From: Gemmatimonadota bacterium
Lineage (GTDB): Bacteria > Gemmatimonadota > Gemmatimonadetes > Longimicrobiales > Gaopeijiaceae
Assembly: GCA_030428885.1 (NCBI GenBank)
Contig: JAUIEJ010000003.1
Span: 62,001-126,000, forward strand
DNA length: 64,000 bases
Direction of reading: 5' to 3'
Part shown: one piece after another, positions 42,665 through 50,856 of the stretch
How the letters are laid out: every line of letters starts with the position of its first letter
Numbering within the stretch: the first letter of the stretch is position 1
The notes under the pieces: model-generated
Databases searched by the model: none
Told to the model about the DNA's origin: nothing
What the model saw: only the letters and a program-made list of their open reading frames with translations
Program-made: the position numbers and the translations under genes

Positions 42665-44477
42665 GGGGGTCCCCGCGCCGGGAGTCCCAGTCGTCGCCCA
42701 CGGCGTCGTCCGCCGCCTCGGCTGCGTCGTCCAGGGCCTCGTCCACCGCATCGGTGACGTCGTGCACCGCGTCGTCCACCGCGTCGGCGACCTCGTCGAG
42801 GGCGTCGTCCACGGCGTCCACGGCGTCGTGGGCCGCGTCGCCGGCGGCATCCACGGCCTCGTCCACCACCTCCGCCACCTCATCGGCCGCGGCTTCCACG
42901 TCGGCCCACACCGACTCGTCGGCGGCGCTGTCGGGGCCGGGGCCCGAGCGGGGCCGCCGGGGCTCCCAACCGCCGAAGAGGTCGTCGTCGAAGAACTCGG
43001 GCTTGCGACCGGCCCGGGTGAGGAGTACGGCGCCGAAGCCCATGAGGCCCACCACGGCCGAGAGCACGAAGGCCGTGGTCCGAAGCACCACTTCCAGCGC
43101 CCCGGTCCAGGGGAACACGCTCACCAGTTCGGCGGCGATGGAGGGGGCGGCCACGGCCAGGGCTCCGCCGGCCACCAGGGTCACCGGGTTCGTGATCCGG
43201 ACCCATCCCAGGTAGGGGAACCGCTGGCGGGCCACCCACACGCCCAGGTTCCGGAAGACGGCCAGGTATCCGAGACCGCCGCCCAGGATCACCGCCACGG
43301 GGAAGAGGGGGATCCAGAGGATCAGCGCCGGAATCCCGATGATGGAGATGGCCAGGGCCACGATGCCCAGGACGAAGGCCGGGAGCACCAGGAAGGCGCC
43401 GGCCGTCCCCACCACCAGGGCCCGCCCCGGCGTCCGGCGGGCCGTCTCGGCCACGGCGTCGAGGTTGGGCCCGGCGAAGTGGACCACCAAGGCGCCGACG
43501 AACGCCACCACCAGCACCGTGAAGAGGCGGCCCAGTGCGCCACCCACGCCTCCGAAGGCGCGGCCCACGATGGAATCGCCCCGGTGATCCCGGTCCCGGG
43601 TCGCGGCCCGGATCTCGCTCCGGATCTCGGAGCGGATCTCGTCGCGGATCCGGCGTTCCATCTCCCGGTCCACCGTCTCCACCCGCACGATGTCGCCGTC
43701 CACCCGTCCGCCCTGATCCACCACCGTGCCGTCGGCGTAGCGCACGTCGCCGTCGATCCGCCCCCCGGGAGCGAGGCGCACGTCCCCATCCACCACCACC
43801 ACGTCGCCCCGCACCCGTCCCGCCACCTCCAGGTCCCCGTCCACGACCAGCACCGTGCCGTCGACGTCCTCGCCCTCCCGGATGGTGAGGTCTTCACCCA
43901 CCGAGAGACGCACGTCGTCCAGGTCCACGTCGTCCAGGGCCTCGGCGAGCCCGGCCAGGGCGTCGGTCCGGTCCAGGAGGGACACCAGCGACCGGAGGGC
44001 CAGGGAGGCGTCGGGCGCCGCCGGGGCCTCGGCCACCTCGGGAATCTCGGGCAGCTCCGGGACCTCCTGGAGGAACGCCTCTTCCAGGGCCTCGTCGATG
44101 CGCAGGGCCAGGTCGGCCGACGCGTCGGGGAGGTCGTCGGGGGGCGACCAGTCGGCGAGGGTCCGGGCCAGGGGCCCGTCGTCCAGGGCCACGGCGAAGC
44201 CCAGGAGGGTCCGCCAGGCCGAGTCCAGGGCGTCGCCGGCCTGGAAGGTTCCGACCTGCTCTCCGTCGATGCGAACGCGGCCCTCGGTGAGGGCCACGTT
44301 CAGCGTCTCGCCGTCCTCGAACTCGAGCTGGAGCGACGCGGCGTCCCGCCCGACCGAGACGGACTTGGAGACGACGTCCCGCACGGACTGGGCCGCAGCG
44401 GGCGCCGCCGTGAGGAGGGCCGCCAGGCCCGCGGTGAGGGCCAGGAGGCCGCGGCGAGGATCAGCGAGAATGCGCAT
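42657..44477 (-). CDS. Polymer-forming (bactofilin-like) multi-pass membrane protein with acidic helical tail
   Basis: 606 residues. The signal peptide ends at 30. A region with beta-strands and acidic helices follows (31-195), then a bactofilin/polymer-forming-like right-handed helix (about 195-270: GTVLVVDGDLEVAGRVRGDV and GRIDGDV-type repeats). Next come a charged helix with IRSEIRSEIR and five hydrophobic segments (about 317-335, 352-375, 376-402, 434-450 and 460-486). The last ~80 residues (523-600) are an Asp/Ala/Val-rich amphipathic helix in a near-heptad pattern. The start overlaps the anti-sigma gene by 17 bp and the stop overlaps the DUF4097 gene by 8 bp. It could be a membrane scaffold that senses or resists envelope stress; this is inferred. 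Confidence 0.72.
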   Translation of the reverse strand: MRILADPRRGLLALTAGLAALLTAAPAAAQSVRDVVSKSVSVGRDAASLQLEFEDGETLNVALTEGRVRIDGEQVGTFQAGDALDSAWRTLLGFAVALDDGPLARTLADWSPPDDLPDASADLALRIDEALEEAFLQEVPELPEIPEVAEAPAAPDASLALRSLVSLLDRTDALAGLAEALDDVDLDDVRLSVGEDLTIREGEDVDGTVLVVDGDLEVAGRVRGDVVVVDGDVRLAPGGRIDGDVRYADGTVVDQGGRVDGDIVRVETVDREMERRIRDEIRSEIRSEIRAATRDRDHRGDSIVGRAFGGVGGALGRLFTVLVVAFVGALVVHFAGPNLDAVAETARRTPGRALVVGTAGAFLVLPAFVLGIVALAISIIGIPALILWIPLFPVAVILGGGLGYLAVFRNLGVWVARQRFPYLGWVRITNPVTLVAGGALAVAAPSIAAELVSVFPWTGALEVVLRTTAFVLSAVVGLMGFGAVLLTRAGRKPEFFDDDLFGGWEPRRPRSGPGPDSAADESVWADVEAAADEVAEVVDEAVDAAGDAAHDAVDAVDDALDEVADAVDDAVHDVTDAVDEALDDAAEAADDAVGDDWDSRRGDPHD

Positions 44478-45396
44478 AGGGACGATCCGCAGGTTGCGAA
44501 GCGATCAGGAAGCGATAGACCACCCAGAGGGCGGCGAAGAGGAGGCCCGAGGCCATGGTGGCGGCACCGGCGGCCACCGGAGGCGACTGGAGGGCATCCA
44601 GGGCGGCCCGGGCCGCCGGCTCCAGCCCCGCGGCCTGTACCAGCGATCCGACCTGGGCCAGAAGGGCGCCCATGCCGTCGGCCATCTTCAGGCGGAAGAA
44701 GGCCACCAGGTTGCCCACCGTCACCAGGGGGCTGGAGAAGACGGCCTGGATGATCAGGACCGCCACTACGGCCGGGGCCGTGGCCACGCCCAGGGCGGCG
44801 GCCCATCCCTGCCGACTGGAGGGGGCATGGGCCCGGGCCCACGCCGCCACCCGACCCCACCGCGTGGTGGGAGCCATGGCCACCCGGGTCAACTGCTCCA
44901 CCCGCCACGTCGCCATGACCCGCTCCCCGAAGTCGGGGGTCGGCGCCAGATGGCCGAGCTCGTCCAGGGCCAGGGACACCCGGCGCAGGGCGGCCAGTTC
45001 GGACCGACACACGGCGCAGGTGTCCAGGTGCTCGTCGATGCGGGTGGAGACCCGCGCCGCCAGTCGACCCTCCAGGTGGTCCTGGAGACGGCCCGACGGC
45101 ACGTGGTCGCCCACCACCGAGGCGGATCCGGCGGCCCGCCGCTTCCGGGCCCGGCCGTCTCCCGCCACGGGAGCCGACTCGAGGATCCGGGCGCGGAAGG
45201 ACGCCGACGGCGCGAGCACCGGCAGCTCGCCGAGCTCGTCGAAGAGGGCCTCCCAGGCGTCGAGCTCCGACCGGCACCGGGGGCACCCATCCACGTGAGC
45301 CTTCACGGAGGCCGCGTCCTCACGGGTCAGATCCCCGTCGAGGAACGCCTGCATCCGCTCGGCGCTCAGGTGGTCGAAACTGGGTCGGGTGCTCAC
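44461..45396 (-). CDS. Anti-sigma factor with two tandem zinc-finger (ZAS) domains
   Basis: 311 residues. Two zf-HC2 modules are visible: H34-x3-C38-x2-C41 and H123-x3-C127-x2-C130. The ~67-residue stretches around them align with each other (ERMQAFLDGDLTREDAASVK against GRLQDHLEGRLAARVSTRID, then DELGELPVLAPSASF against DELGHLAPTPDF), so the second arose by internal duplication. TM segments lie at about 200-220 and 277-298. It should hold the ECF sigma factor at the membrane. GTG 45396 is the start. The sigma gene lies 91 bp upstream and the membrane-scaffold gene overlaps downstream. Confidence 0.87.
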   Translation of the reverse strand: MSTRPSFDHLSAERMQAFLDGDLTREDAASVKAHVDGCPRCRSELDAWEALFDELGELPVLAPSASFRARILESAPVAGDGRARKRRAAGSASVVGDHVPSGRLQDHLEGRLAARVSTRIDEHLDTCAVCRSELAALRRVSLALDELGHLAPTPDFGERVMATWRVEQLTRVAMAPTTRWGRVAAWARAHAPSSRQGWAAALGVATAPAVVAVLIIQAVFSSPLVTVGNLVAFFRLKMADGMGALLAQVGSLVQAAGLEPAARAALDALQSPPVAAGAATMASGLLFAALWVVYRFLIASQPADRPYAHSR

Positions 45397-45487
45397 TGCA
45401 TCGGTCCTGCCGGAGGTTCGTTCTCTACGGCCGTCCCTACGGAACGGTGCGCGTCACGGTTTCGTCGCGGCCCTGCGGAATCCGCCC

Positions 45488-46162
45488 TCATGGCGCCAGA
45501 TGGGCCAGGGTGTCCTTCAATTCGTGCCGCGCACGATGGATGTAGGTCTTCACCGTACCCAGGGGGAGTTCCAGCGTGTCGGCGATCTCGTCGTAGCTGT
45601 ATCCCTCCACGTGGCGGAGGAGAATCACCGTGCGGTACTCGGGGCGGAGGCGGCCGATGGCCTCCTCGATTTCGGCCCCGAGCTCGCGGTTCTCCACGAA
45701 GGCGTCGGGTCGCTCGTGGGAGTCCTCCAGCACCAGGCTCGTGCGGGCCTCCTCCTGGGCGTTGGACGCGTGGGGCGACCCGTGGATCGAGATCGTGTCG
45801 AGTTTCCGCTTGCGCAGATAGTCGATGGTATGGTTGTTGGCGATCTTCAGGATCCAGTTCGAGAACTTGAACGAGGGGTTGTACGATCCGATGGCGTTGA
45901 ACGCCCGGATGAACGACTCCTGCGCCAGATCCTCGGCCAGGGAGCGGTCCCGAACCATGCGGAACACGAGGGAGAACACCGGTCGCTCGTAGCGCGACAG
46001 GAGTTCCCGGAATGCGCCCTCACGACCCTGGCTCGCCTGGGCGGCGAGGGCACGGTCTTCGAGGGAGGAGTAGTCGCTGGCGGACAGGTCGGCCGCTCCC
46101 CGTGCGGTGGTCGTCGCGTGGGACAGGGACCCGTCGGCCGTGGTCGCGGATGGGTTGGCCAT
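45488..46162 (-). CDS. ECF (RpoE-type) RNA polymerase sigma factor
   Basis: 224 residues. Region 2 runs through FRELLSRYERPVFSLVFRMV, AEDLAQESFIRAFNAI and FSNWILKIANNHTIDYLRKRK. Region 4 has RTVILLRHVEGYSYDEIADTLELPLGTVKTYIHRARHELK. A linker of about 45 acidic residues separates them. ATG 46162 gives a 35-residue Ser/Thr/Ala N-terminal arm; the longer frame to 46291 is unlikely because it crosses the divergent ubiE promoter region. It heads the operon with its anti-sigma factor, the membrane scaffold and the DUF4097 protein, and is likely autoregulated. A 7-bp inverted repeat lies 30 bp upstream. Confidence 0.92.
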   Translation of the reverse strand: MANPSATTADGSLSHATTTARGAADLSASDYSSLEDRALAAQASQGREGAFRELLSRYERPVFSLVFRMVRDRSLAEDLAQESFIRAFNAIGSYNPSFKFSNWILKIANNHTIDYLRKRKLDTISIHGSPHASNAQEEARTSLVLEDSHERPDAFVENRELGAEIEEAIGRLRPEYRTVILLRHVEGYSYDEIADTLELPLGTVKTYIHRARHELKDTLAHLAP

Positions 46163-46191
46163 GGCATGGGGTCCTACGGAGGGATTCCCTC

Positions 46192-46218
46192 CCGGGTTTC
46201 GCCCGGTGTGGAACCCGG
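46192..46218. promoter_or_regulatory. Inverted repeat in the sigma/ubiE divergent region
   Basis: CCGGGTT (46192-46198) and AACCCGG (46212-46218) are perfectly inverted across 13 bp. The right arm overlaps the putative ubiE -35, so a bound protein could affect both divergent genes. Confidence 0.35.
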
Positions 46219-46237
46219 TCTTCCGTTCGGGTAGGAT
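46209..46237 (+). promoter_or_regulatory. Putative promoter of ubiE
   Basis: TGGAAC (46209-46214) and TAGGAT (46232-46237) are 17 bp apart. The GGAAC core also resembles the -35 of ECF sigma promoters, but no matching ECF -10 is evident. The leader to the ATG at 46291 would be about 47 nt. Confidence 0.35.
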
Positions 46238-46290
46238 GGAAGCTTCCCGAACGCCGTACCTCGAAGGTATTTCCCCCGTCCCCCACTGCA

Positions 46291-47043
46291 ATGCCCACCA
46301 TTCCCGACGCGGTCCCGTCGCAGGGAGCGGACCGCGAGAAGCAGGTCCGGACGATCTTCTCCGATATCGCGCCGCGGTACGACCTGCTGAACCACGTCCT
46401 GTCCATGAACGTCGACCGGGCGTGGCGGCGCAGGGCCGTCGACACCCTCGGCTGGACGGACCGTCCCGGGGGCACCTACCTGGACGCCTGCGCCGGCACC
46501 TTCGACCTCGGTCTGGAACTCGCTCGGCGGGGCGCGTTCCAGGGCCGGATCGTGGCGTCGGACTTCGCCCGGCCCATGCTGGTGGCGGGACGGGACAAGC
46601 TCGAGGGCGCGGCGGTGGCCCCCGTCTGCGGCGATACCCTGAGGCTTCCGTTCCCCGACGCGTCGTTCGACGGCGCCACGGTGGGGTTCGGGGTGCGCAA
46701 CCTCTCCGACCTCGACGCCGGGTTCCGGGAATTCCATCGGGTCCTGAAGCCCGGCGCCCGCCTGGTCGTCCTGGAGTTCACGGTGCCGCCCAACCCCGTG
46801 GTGCGGGCCGGATACATGCTCTACTTCACCAGGATCCTGCCCGTGGTGGGTCGGATCGTCTCGGGGCACCCGTGGGCCTACACCTACCTGCCCGAATCGG
46901 TGAAGGAGTTTCCGGGGCCCGACGAACTCGCGGCGAAGCTGGAGTCCGCCGGGTTCGCCGAGTCGGGCTACGCGCTGGTCACTTTCGGGATCGCGGCGAT
47001 CCACTGGGCCCGGAAGGAAGGCCCTCGGGGTCCAGGATCGTGA
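46291..47043 (+). CDS. ubiE: Demethylmenaquinone/ubiquinone C-methyltransferase
   Basis: 250 residues. A SAM-dependent class I methyltransferase with the UbiE signatures YDLLNHVLSMNVDRAWRRRAV and the motif I region YLDACAGTFDLGLELA, where the usual GTGD is replaced by AGTFD. VGFGVRNLSDLDAGFREFHRVLKPGARLVVLEF is also present. In a Gemmatimonadota-like cell it would methylate demethylmenaquinone, since menaquinone is the usual quinone of that phylum (inference). It is expressed from its own promoter opposite the sigma gene. Its last 65 bp overlap the 3' end of the convergent M16 gene. Confidence 0.92.
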   Translation: MPTIPDAVPSQGADREKQVRTIFSDIAPRYDLLNHVLSMNVDRAWRRRAVDTLGWTDRPGGTYLDACAGTFDLGLELARRGAFQGRIVASDFARPMLVAGRDKLEGAAVAPVCGDTLRLPFPDASFDGATVGFGVRNLSDLDAGFREFHRVLKPGARLVVLEFTVPPNPVVRAGYMLYFTRILPVVGRIVSGHPWAYTYLPESVKEFPGPDELAAKLESAGFAESGYALVTFGIAAIHWARKEGPRGPGS

Positions 47044-48493
47044 CCGGGCCGAGTCCCAGGGACTCCAGGGAGCCGTCGAAGGCGTCGGGGTTTCCCACCA
47101 CCAGAATGGTCCAGCGCCCGGGCTCCATGTGGTCGGCGAAGACACGCCGCACGGCCTCGGGGTCCACCTCCTGGATGCCGTCCACGTAGCGAGCGAGCCA
47201 GTCCGCCGGAAGATCGGCGGCCTCGTAGCTCATGCGGCGCACCACGACGCTGGCCGGTGAGTCGAAGGCGAAGACGAACCCGTTGACGAATTCGTCCACG
47301 GCGTCCCTCACCTCGGCCGGTTCGGGCGCCGCCTCGCCCATGCCCCGGAAGATCTCCAGGATGGTGCGGAGGGCCGCCACCGTGGTGCCCGATCGGGTGC
47401 GGGTGGTGGCGCCCAGCAGGCCGTCGTAGTCCTGGGGCGTGGTCCACAGCGACGACGCCGAGTAGGCGTATCCCTCTTCGGTGCGGAGGCGGGCCAGGAG
47501 CCGGCTCGAGAATCCACTGGCCCCCAGGATCGCGTTGCCGATCCGGGACGCGAAGAACGCCGGGTCGGCGGCCTGTCGGAGGGAGGTGGAGTGGGCCAGG
47601 ACCACGGTGCTCTGGTCCAGGGTGCGGGGGATCACGAAGACGCCGCCGGCGTGGCGCACATCGGGGTCCGGGGAGTCGGGGACCGGGCCGGGGCACGAGG
47701 GAAGGGACTGCACCATGGCCCGGATCCGGGGCTCCATGTCGGCCCAGGCCACGGCGCCCGCCACCCCCAGCACCAGGTTCTCGCGACACACGATGCGCCG
47801 GTGGAGGCCGTGGAATCGCTCCGGGGACACCGCTTCGGGCTCCAGATCGTCGGCGGTCATCTCCCAGCCGATGGGGTGGTCGCCGTACATGAGCCGGTTG
47901 AACTCGGAGAAGGCCAGCCGACCGGGATCGTCCGTGCGGCGCAGGATCGACTCGAGCTGGCGCTCCCGCCAGACCGCCACGGCGGCGGTGTCGAAGCCGG
48001 GGCGGCTCACCATCTCCCACCACAGCTCCAGGGCCGGGTCCAGAGTGGTGAGGAGGGTGTTGAGGGACGCCGACACGGCGCCTCCCGACCCCCCGAAGCT
48101 GGTCTGGAGGGCCAGGGACTCGAGGCGGACGTCCACGCTGTCGGGCGGCAGCGTTTCGGTGCCCCCGGCTCGGAGCAGCCCCGGGAGGGCCGTGCCCGCG
48201 GCGTAGTTCTCCCGCCCGAAGCGGGCGTACCCGCCCTCGAAGCGGGCGTAGACGTCCACCAGGGGGAGGGCCCGGTCCAGGACGTGGAAGACCCGCACCC
48301 CGTCCACCTCCCGGACGTCGGGCTCGGGGGGGTCGAAGCGGAGAGGCTCGAAGACCAGGGCCTCCACGGCGTCCCGCCCCGATGCCGGGACCTGGCCCGC
48401 GGCCGGGGCTGCCAGGACCAGGGCCGCCAGGACCGGGGCTGCCGGCACGAAGGCCGCCGCCGTCGCGAGGGCGGCCCGGACCCGGCGCCTCAC
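46979..48493 (-). CDS. M16-family protein lacking the zinc motif (partner subunit)
   Basis: 504 residues. The signal peptide ends near 33 (PAAG). The two-domain M16/insulinase fold is seen, but the HxxEH zinc site of active members is absent (the aligned stretch is AAGTALPGLLRAGG, about 98-111). The C-terminal half has the R/Y pair region GYAYSASSLWTT typical of the second half of the peptidasome. The protein is therefore likely the inactive partner of the active M16 gene just upstream, with which it overlaps as GTGA. GTG 48493 is the start. The 3' end overlaps ubiE by 65 bp on the opposite strand. Confidence 0.85.
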   Translation of the reverse strand: MRRRVRAALATAAAFVPAAPVLAALVLAAPAAGQVPASGRDAVEALVFEPLRFDPPEPDVREVDGVRVFHVLDRALPLVDVYARFEGGYARFGRENYAAGTALPGLLRAGGTETLPPDSVDVRLESLALQTSFGGSGGAVSASLNTLLTTLDPALELWWEMVSRPGFDTAAVAVWRERQLESILRRTDDPGRLAFSEFNRLMYGDHPIGWEMTADDLEPEAVSPERFHGLHRRIVCRENLVLGVAGAVAWADMEPRIRAMVQSLPSCPGPVPDSPDPDVRHAGGVFVIPRTLDQSTVVLAHSTSLRQAADPAFFASRIGNAILGASGFSSRLLARLRTEEGYAYSASSLWTTPQDYDGLLGATTRTRSGTTVAALRTILEIFRGMGEAAPEPAEVRDAVDEFVNGFVFAFDSPASVVVRRMSYEAADLPADWLARYVDGIQEVDPEAVRRVFADHMEPGRWTILVVGNPDAFDGSLESLGLGPVTILDPEGLPSGPSGSPRSRK

Positions 48494-50031
48494 GGCCGGC
48501 CTCCGTGGGCCGTGGGGACCAGGGTCGCCACGGTGAGGGTGGTGGGGTCGAACCAGCGCCGGGCCACCCGCTGCACGTCGGCGGGGGTGACCTCGGTGAG
48601 CCGTTCCGTGAGGCGGAACGTTTCCCGCCAGTCGCCCAGGGCCGAGGCCGACGCGGCGAGCTGGAGGGCGAGCCCCAGGTTGGAACGGAGGCGCCGCACA
48701 CGGCCGCTCTCGATCTGGACCCGGATCCGGGCCAGCTCGGCCTCGCTGGGCGGGGTCTCGGCCAGGGCCGCCAGTTCCTCCAGCACCGCGGCCTCCAGCG
48801 AGGCCGGCGCATGGGGCGAGCGGGGCGTGGCGTCCACCGTGAAGAGCCGGGGGTAGCGGTCGCCCGGGCCCAGGGACGCGGTGACCGATGTGGCGATGCG
48901 GTCGTCCTGGACCAGTCGGCGATGGAGGCGGGAGGTCCGGCCCGCGGTGAGGAGGGTGGCCAGGACCGCCAGGGCCGGGGCGTCGTCGTGGAAGAGGGAA
49001 GGCACGGGCCACCCCATGCGGAGGGCCGGCTGGGCGTCGAAGACCACCTCCACCTCTCGGCGCCCCCGCTGCTCCGGCTCCCGGGTCAGGACGGGTGGAG
49101 GCTGATCGCCGGGGGGAAGATCGCCGAAGTACTCCCGGGCCCACCCGGCGAAGCGGTCGGGGTCCAGATCGCCCACGATGGCCACGGTGGCGTTCCGGGG
49201 GCCGTAGAACCGCCGGTAGTACTCCTCGACCTGGGCCCGGGTGAGGACCTGGAGGTCGGCCATGGTCCCGGCCACGGGCTGGCCGTAGGGGTGGATGGTG
49301 AAGGCCGACGCCAGATGGGCTTCGTACAGCAACCCGGCGGGGTTGGTGTCGATGCGCATGCGCCGTTCCTCCATGACCACGTCGCGCTCGGCGTAGAACT
49401 CCCGGAACACCGGGGCTCGCATGCGGTCGGACTCCAGGGCGAACCAGAGTTCGGCCCGGTTGGCCGGCAGCTCCACGAAGTAGGTGGTGGCCTCCGAGGC
49501 CGTGGTGGCGTTCAGGCCCCGGGCTCCGTTCCGGGAGAGGATCCGGTCGAACTCGTTGGGCACGACCAGGGCCCGGGCCGAATCCTCCAGGGCGGCGATG
49601 CGGGACTCCAGGCCGGCGATCCGGCTCGAGTCGGGTCGGGGGGCGCCCCGCTCGGCCAACACCGTGTCGTGGACGGCGTCCATGCGGGCGAACCACGAGC
49701 GCTCGGCCTCCACGTCGGTGGTGCCGATGGAGGTCGTGCCCTTGAAGAGAAGGTGCTCCAGGAGGTGGGCGATCCCGGTCCGGCCCGGGAGCTCGTCGAC
49801 GCCCCCCACGGCGTACTCCACCACGAAGGCCACGGTGGGGGCGCCGGGGCGGGGGAGGAGCACGAACCGCATGCCGTTGTCCAGGACCACCTCCCGCACC
49901 GGGAGGTCGAGTCCCGAGCGGGGGGGCGGGTCCTGGGCCCGGGCCCCGGCCGGAGTCCAGCCCGCCACGCCGGCGGCCGCCAGGACCACCCGGGCCAGGC
50001 GAAAGAGGCGGTGGGTCGGGAGAGATCTCAT
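48490..50031 (-). CDS. M16-family zinc metallopeptidase (active subunit)
   Basis: 513 residues. The signal peptide ends near 32 (GARAQ), so the protein is periplasmic. The inverted zinc motif HLLEH is at 89-93, with the third ligand glutamate in the downstream ELWFALESDRM. The second half has the conserved DLDPDRFAGWAREYFGDLP region. It probably degrades peptides or unfolded proteins as a heterodimer with the following inactive paralogue. ATG 50031 overlaps the mutM stop by 4 bp, so it lies in the same transcript as mutM. It has a longer helical insert (about 110-150) than typical members. Confidence 0.9.
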   Translation of the reverse strand: MRSLPTHRLFRLARVVLAAAGVAGWTPAGARAQDPPPRSGLDLPVREVVLDNGMRFVLLPRPGAPTVAFVVEYAVGGVDELPGRTGIAHLLEHLLFKGTTSIGTTDVEAERSWFARMDAVHDTVLAERGAPRPDSSRIAGLESRIAALEDSARALVVPNEFDRILSRNGARGLNATTASEATTYFVELPANRAELWFALESDRMRAPVFREFYAERDVVMEERRMRIDTNPAGLLYEAHLASAFTIHPYGQPVAGTMADLQVLTRAQVEEYYRRFYGPRNATVAIVGDLDPDRFAGWAREYFGDLPPGDQPPPVLTREPEQRGRREVEVVFDAQPALRMGWPVPSLFHDDAPALAVLATLLTAGRTSRLHRRLVQDDRIATSVTASLGPGDRYPRLFTVDATPRSPHAPASLEAAVLEELAALAETPPSEAELARIRVQIESGRVRRLRSNLGLALQLAASASALGDWRETFRLTERLTEVTPADVQRVARRWFDPTTLTVATLVPTAHGGRP

Positions 50032-50852
50032 GGAGCCGGTTGGCACGCGGGGCAGAAGAAGGCCGAGCGGTTGCCGAATACGGTCCGCTCCACGGCGGTG
50101 TTACACCGCACGCAGGGTTCGCCTTCCCGACCGTACACCTGGAGCCGCCGAACGAACGTCCCGGGTTCGCCGTCGGCGTTCCGGTAGTCCCGGATGGTGG
50201 TGCCCCCGGCCTCCACCGCGGCCCCCAGAACGTCCCGGATGGCGGCGTGGAGCGCTCGGGCCCGGGCTTCGTCCACGGTATGGGCCCGCTGGGCCGGATG
50301 GATGCCGGCCCGGAAGCAGGCCTCGCAGGCGTAGATGTTGCCCACCCCCGCCACCCGCCGCTGGTCCAGGAGCCAACTGCGCAGGGGACTCCGGGACGCC
50401 CCCAGGGCGGCCTGGAGTCCCGGGATCGTGAAGTCCGGGCTCAGGGGTTCGGGTCCCAGGGCGTCGCTCCGCCGGCCCCACTCGTCCGGGTCGAGGGCTT
50501 CCACGCAGCCGAAGCGACGGACGTCGTCGAAGACCAGGCGACCCTCGTCCAGGCGGAAGGTCACGGCGGGGTGGGTGGGGCGGGGGGGCCGCCGGCCCGC
50601 CACGCCCAGGGGCGCGAGCCAGCCCGTCATGCCCAGGTTCACCACCAAGACACCGTCGTCGAGCACCAGGACGACGTTCTTCGCCCGCCGGGTCACCGCC
50701 TCGATCCGGCGGCCCCGGACCCGGGCCCGGAACGCCCGGGCCGGCACCCGCAACACGTCGGCGTGGTGGATCCGGGCCTGTTGGATGCGGCGGCCGGTGA
50801 GGACGGGCCGGAGCCCCCGGACCAGGGTCTCCGCTTCGGGAAGCTCCGGCAC
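50028..50852 (-). CDS. mutM: Formamidopyrimidine-DNA glycosylase
   Basis: 274 residues. N-terminal PELPEAETLVRGL supplies the catalytic proline (P2 before processing) and Glu3. A lysine-containing beta-strand region and the C-terminal zinc finger follow, with C247, C250, C267 and C270. It removes 8-oxoguanine and formamidopyrimidine lesions and cuts the strand by beta,delta elimination. It differs from endonuclease VIII in the finger and in VYGREGEPCVRCN. The ATG is 4 bp downstream of the YbjQ-like stop, and the M16 gene overlaps it downstream. Confidence 0.95.
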   Translation of the reverse strand: MPELPEAETLVRGLRPVLTGRRIQQARIHHADVLRVPARAFRARVRGRRIEAVTRRAKNVVLVLDDGVLVVNLGMTGWLAPLGVAGRRPPRPTHPAVTFRLDEGRLVFDDVRRFGCVEALDPDEWGRRSDALGPEPLSPDFTIPGLQAALGASRSPLRSWLLDQRRVAGVGNIYACEACFRAGIHPAQRAHTVDEARARALHAAIRDVLGAAVEAGGTTIRDYRNADGEPGTFVRRLQVYGREGEPCVRCNTAVERTVFGNRSAFFCPACQPAP

Positions 50853-50856
50853 CCGC

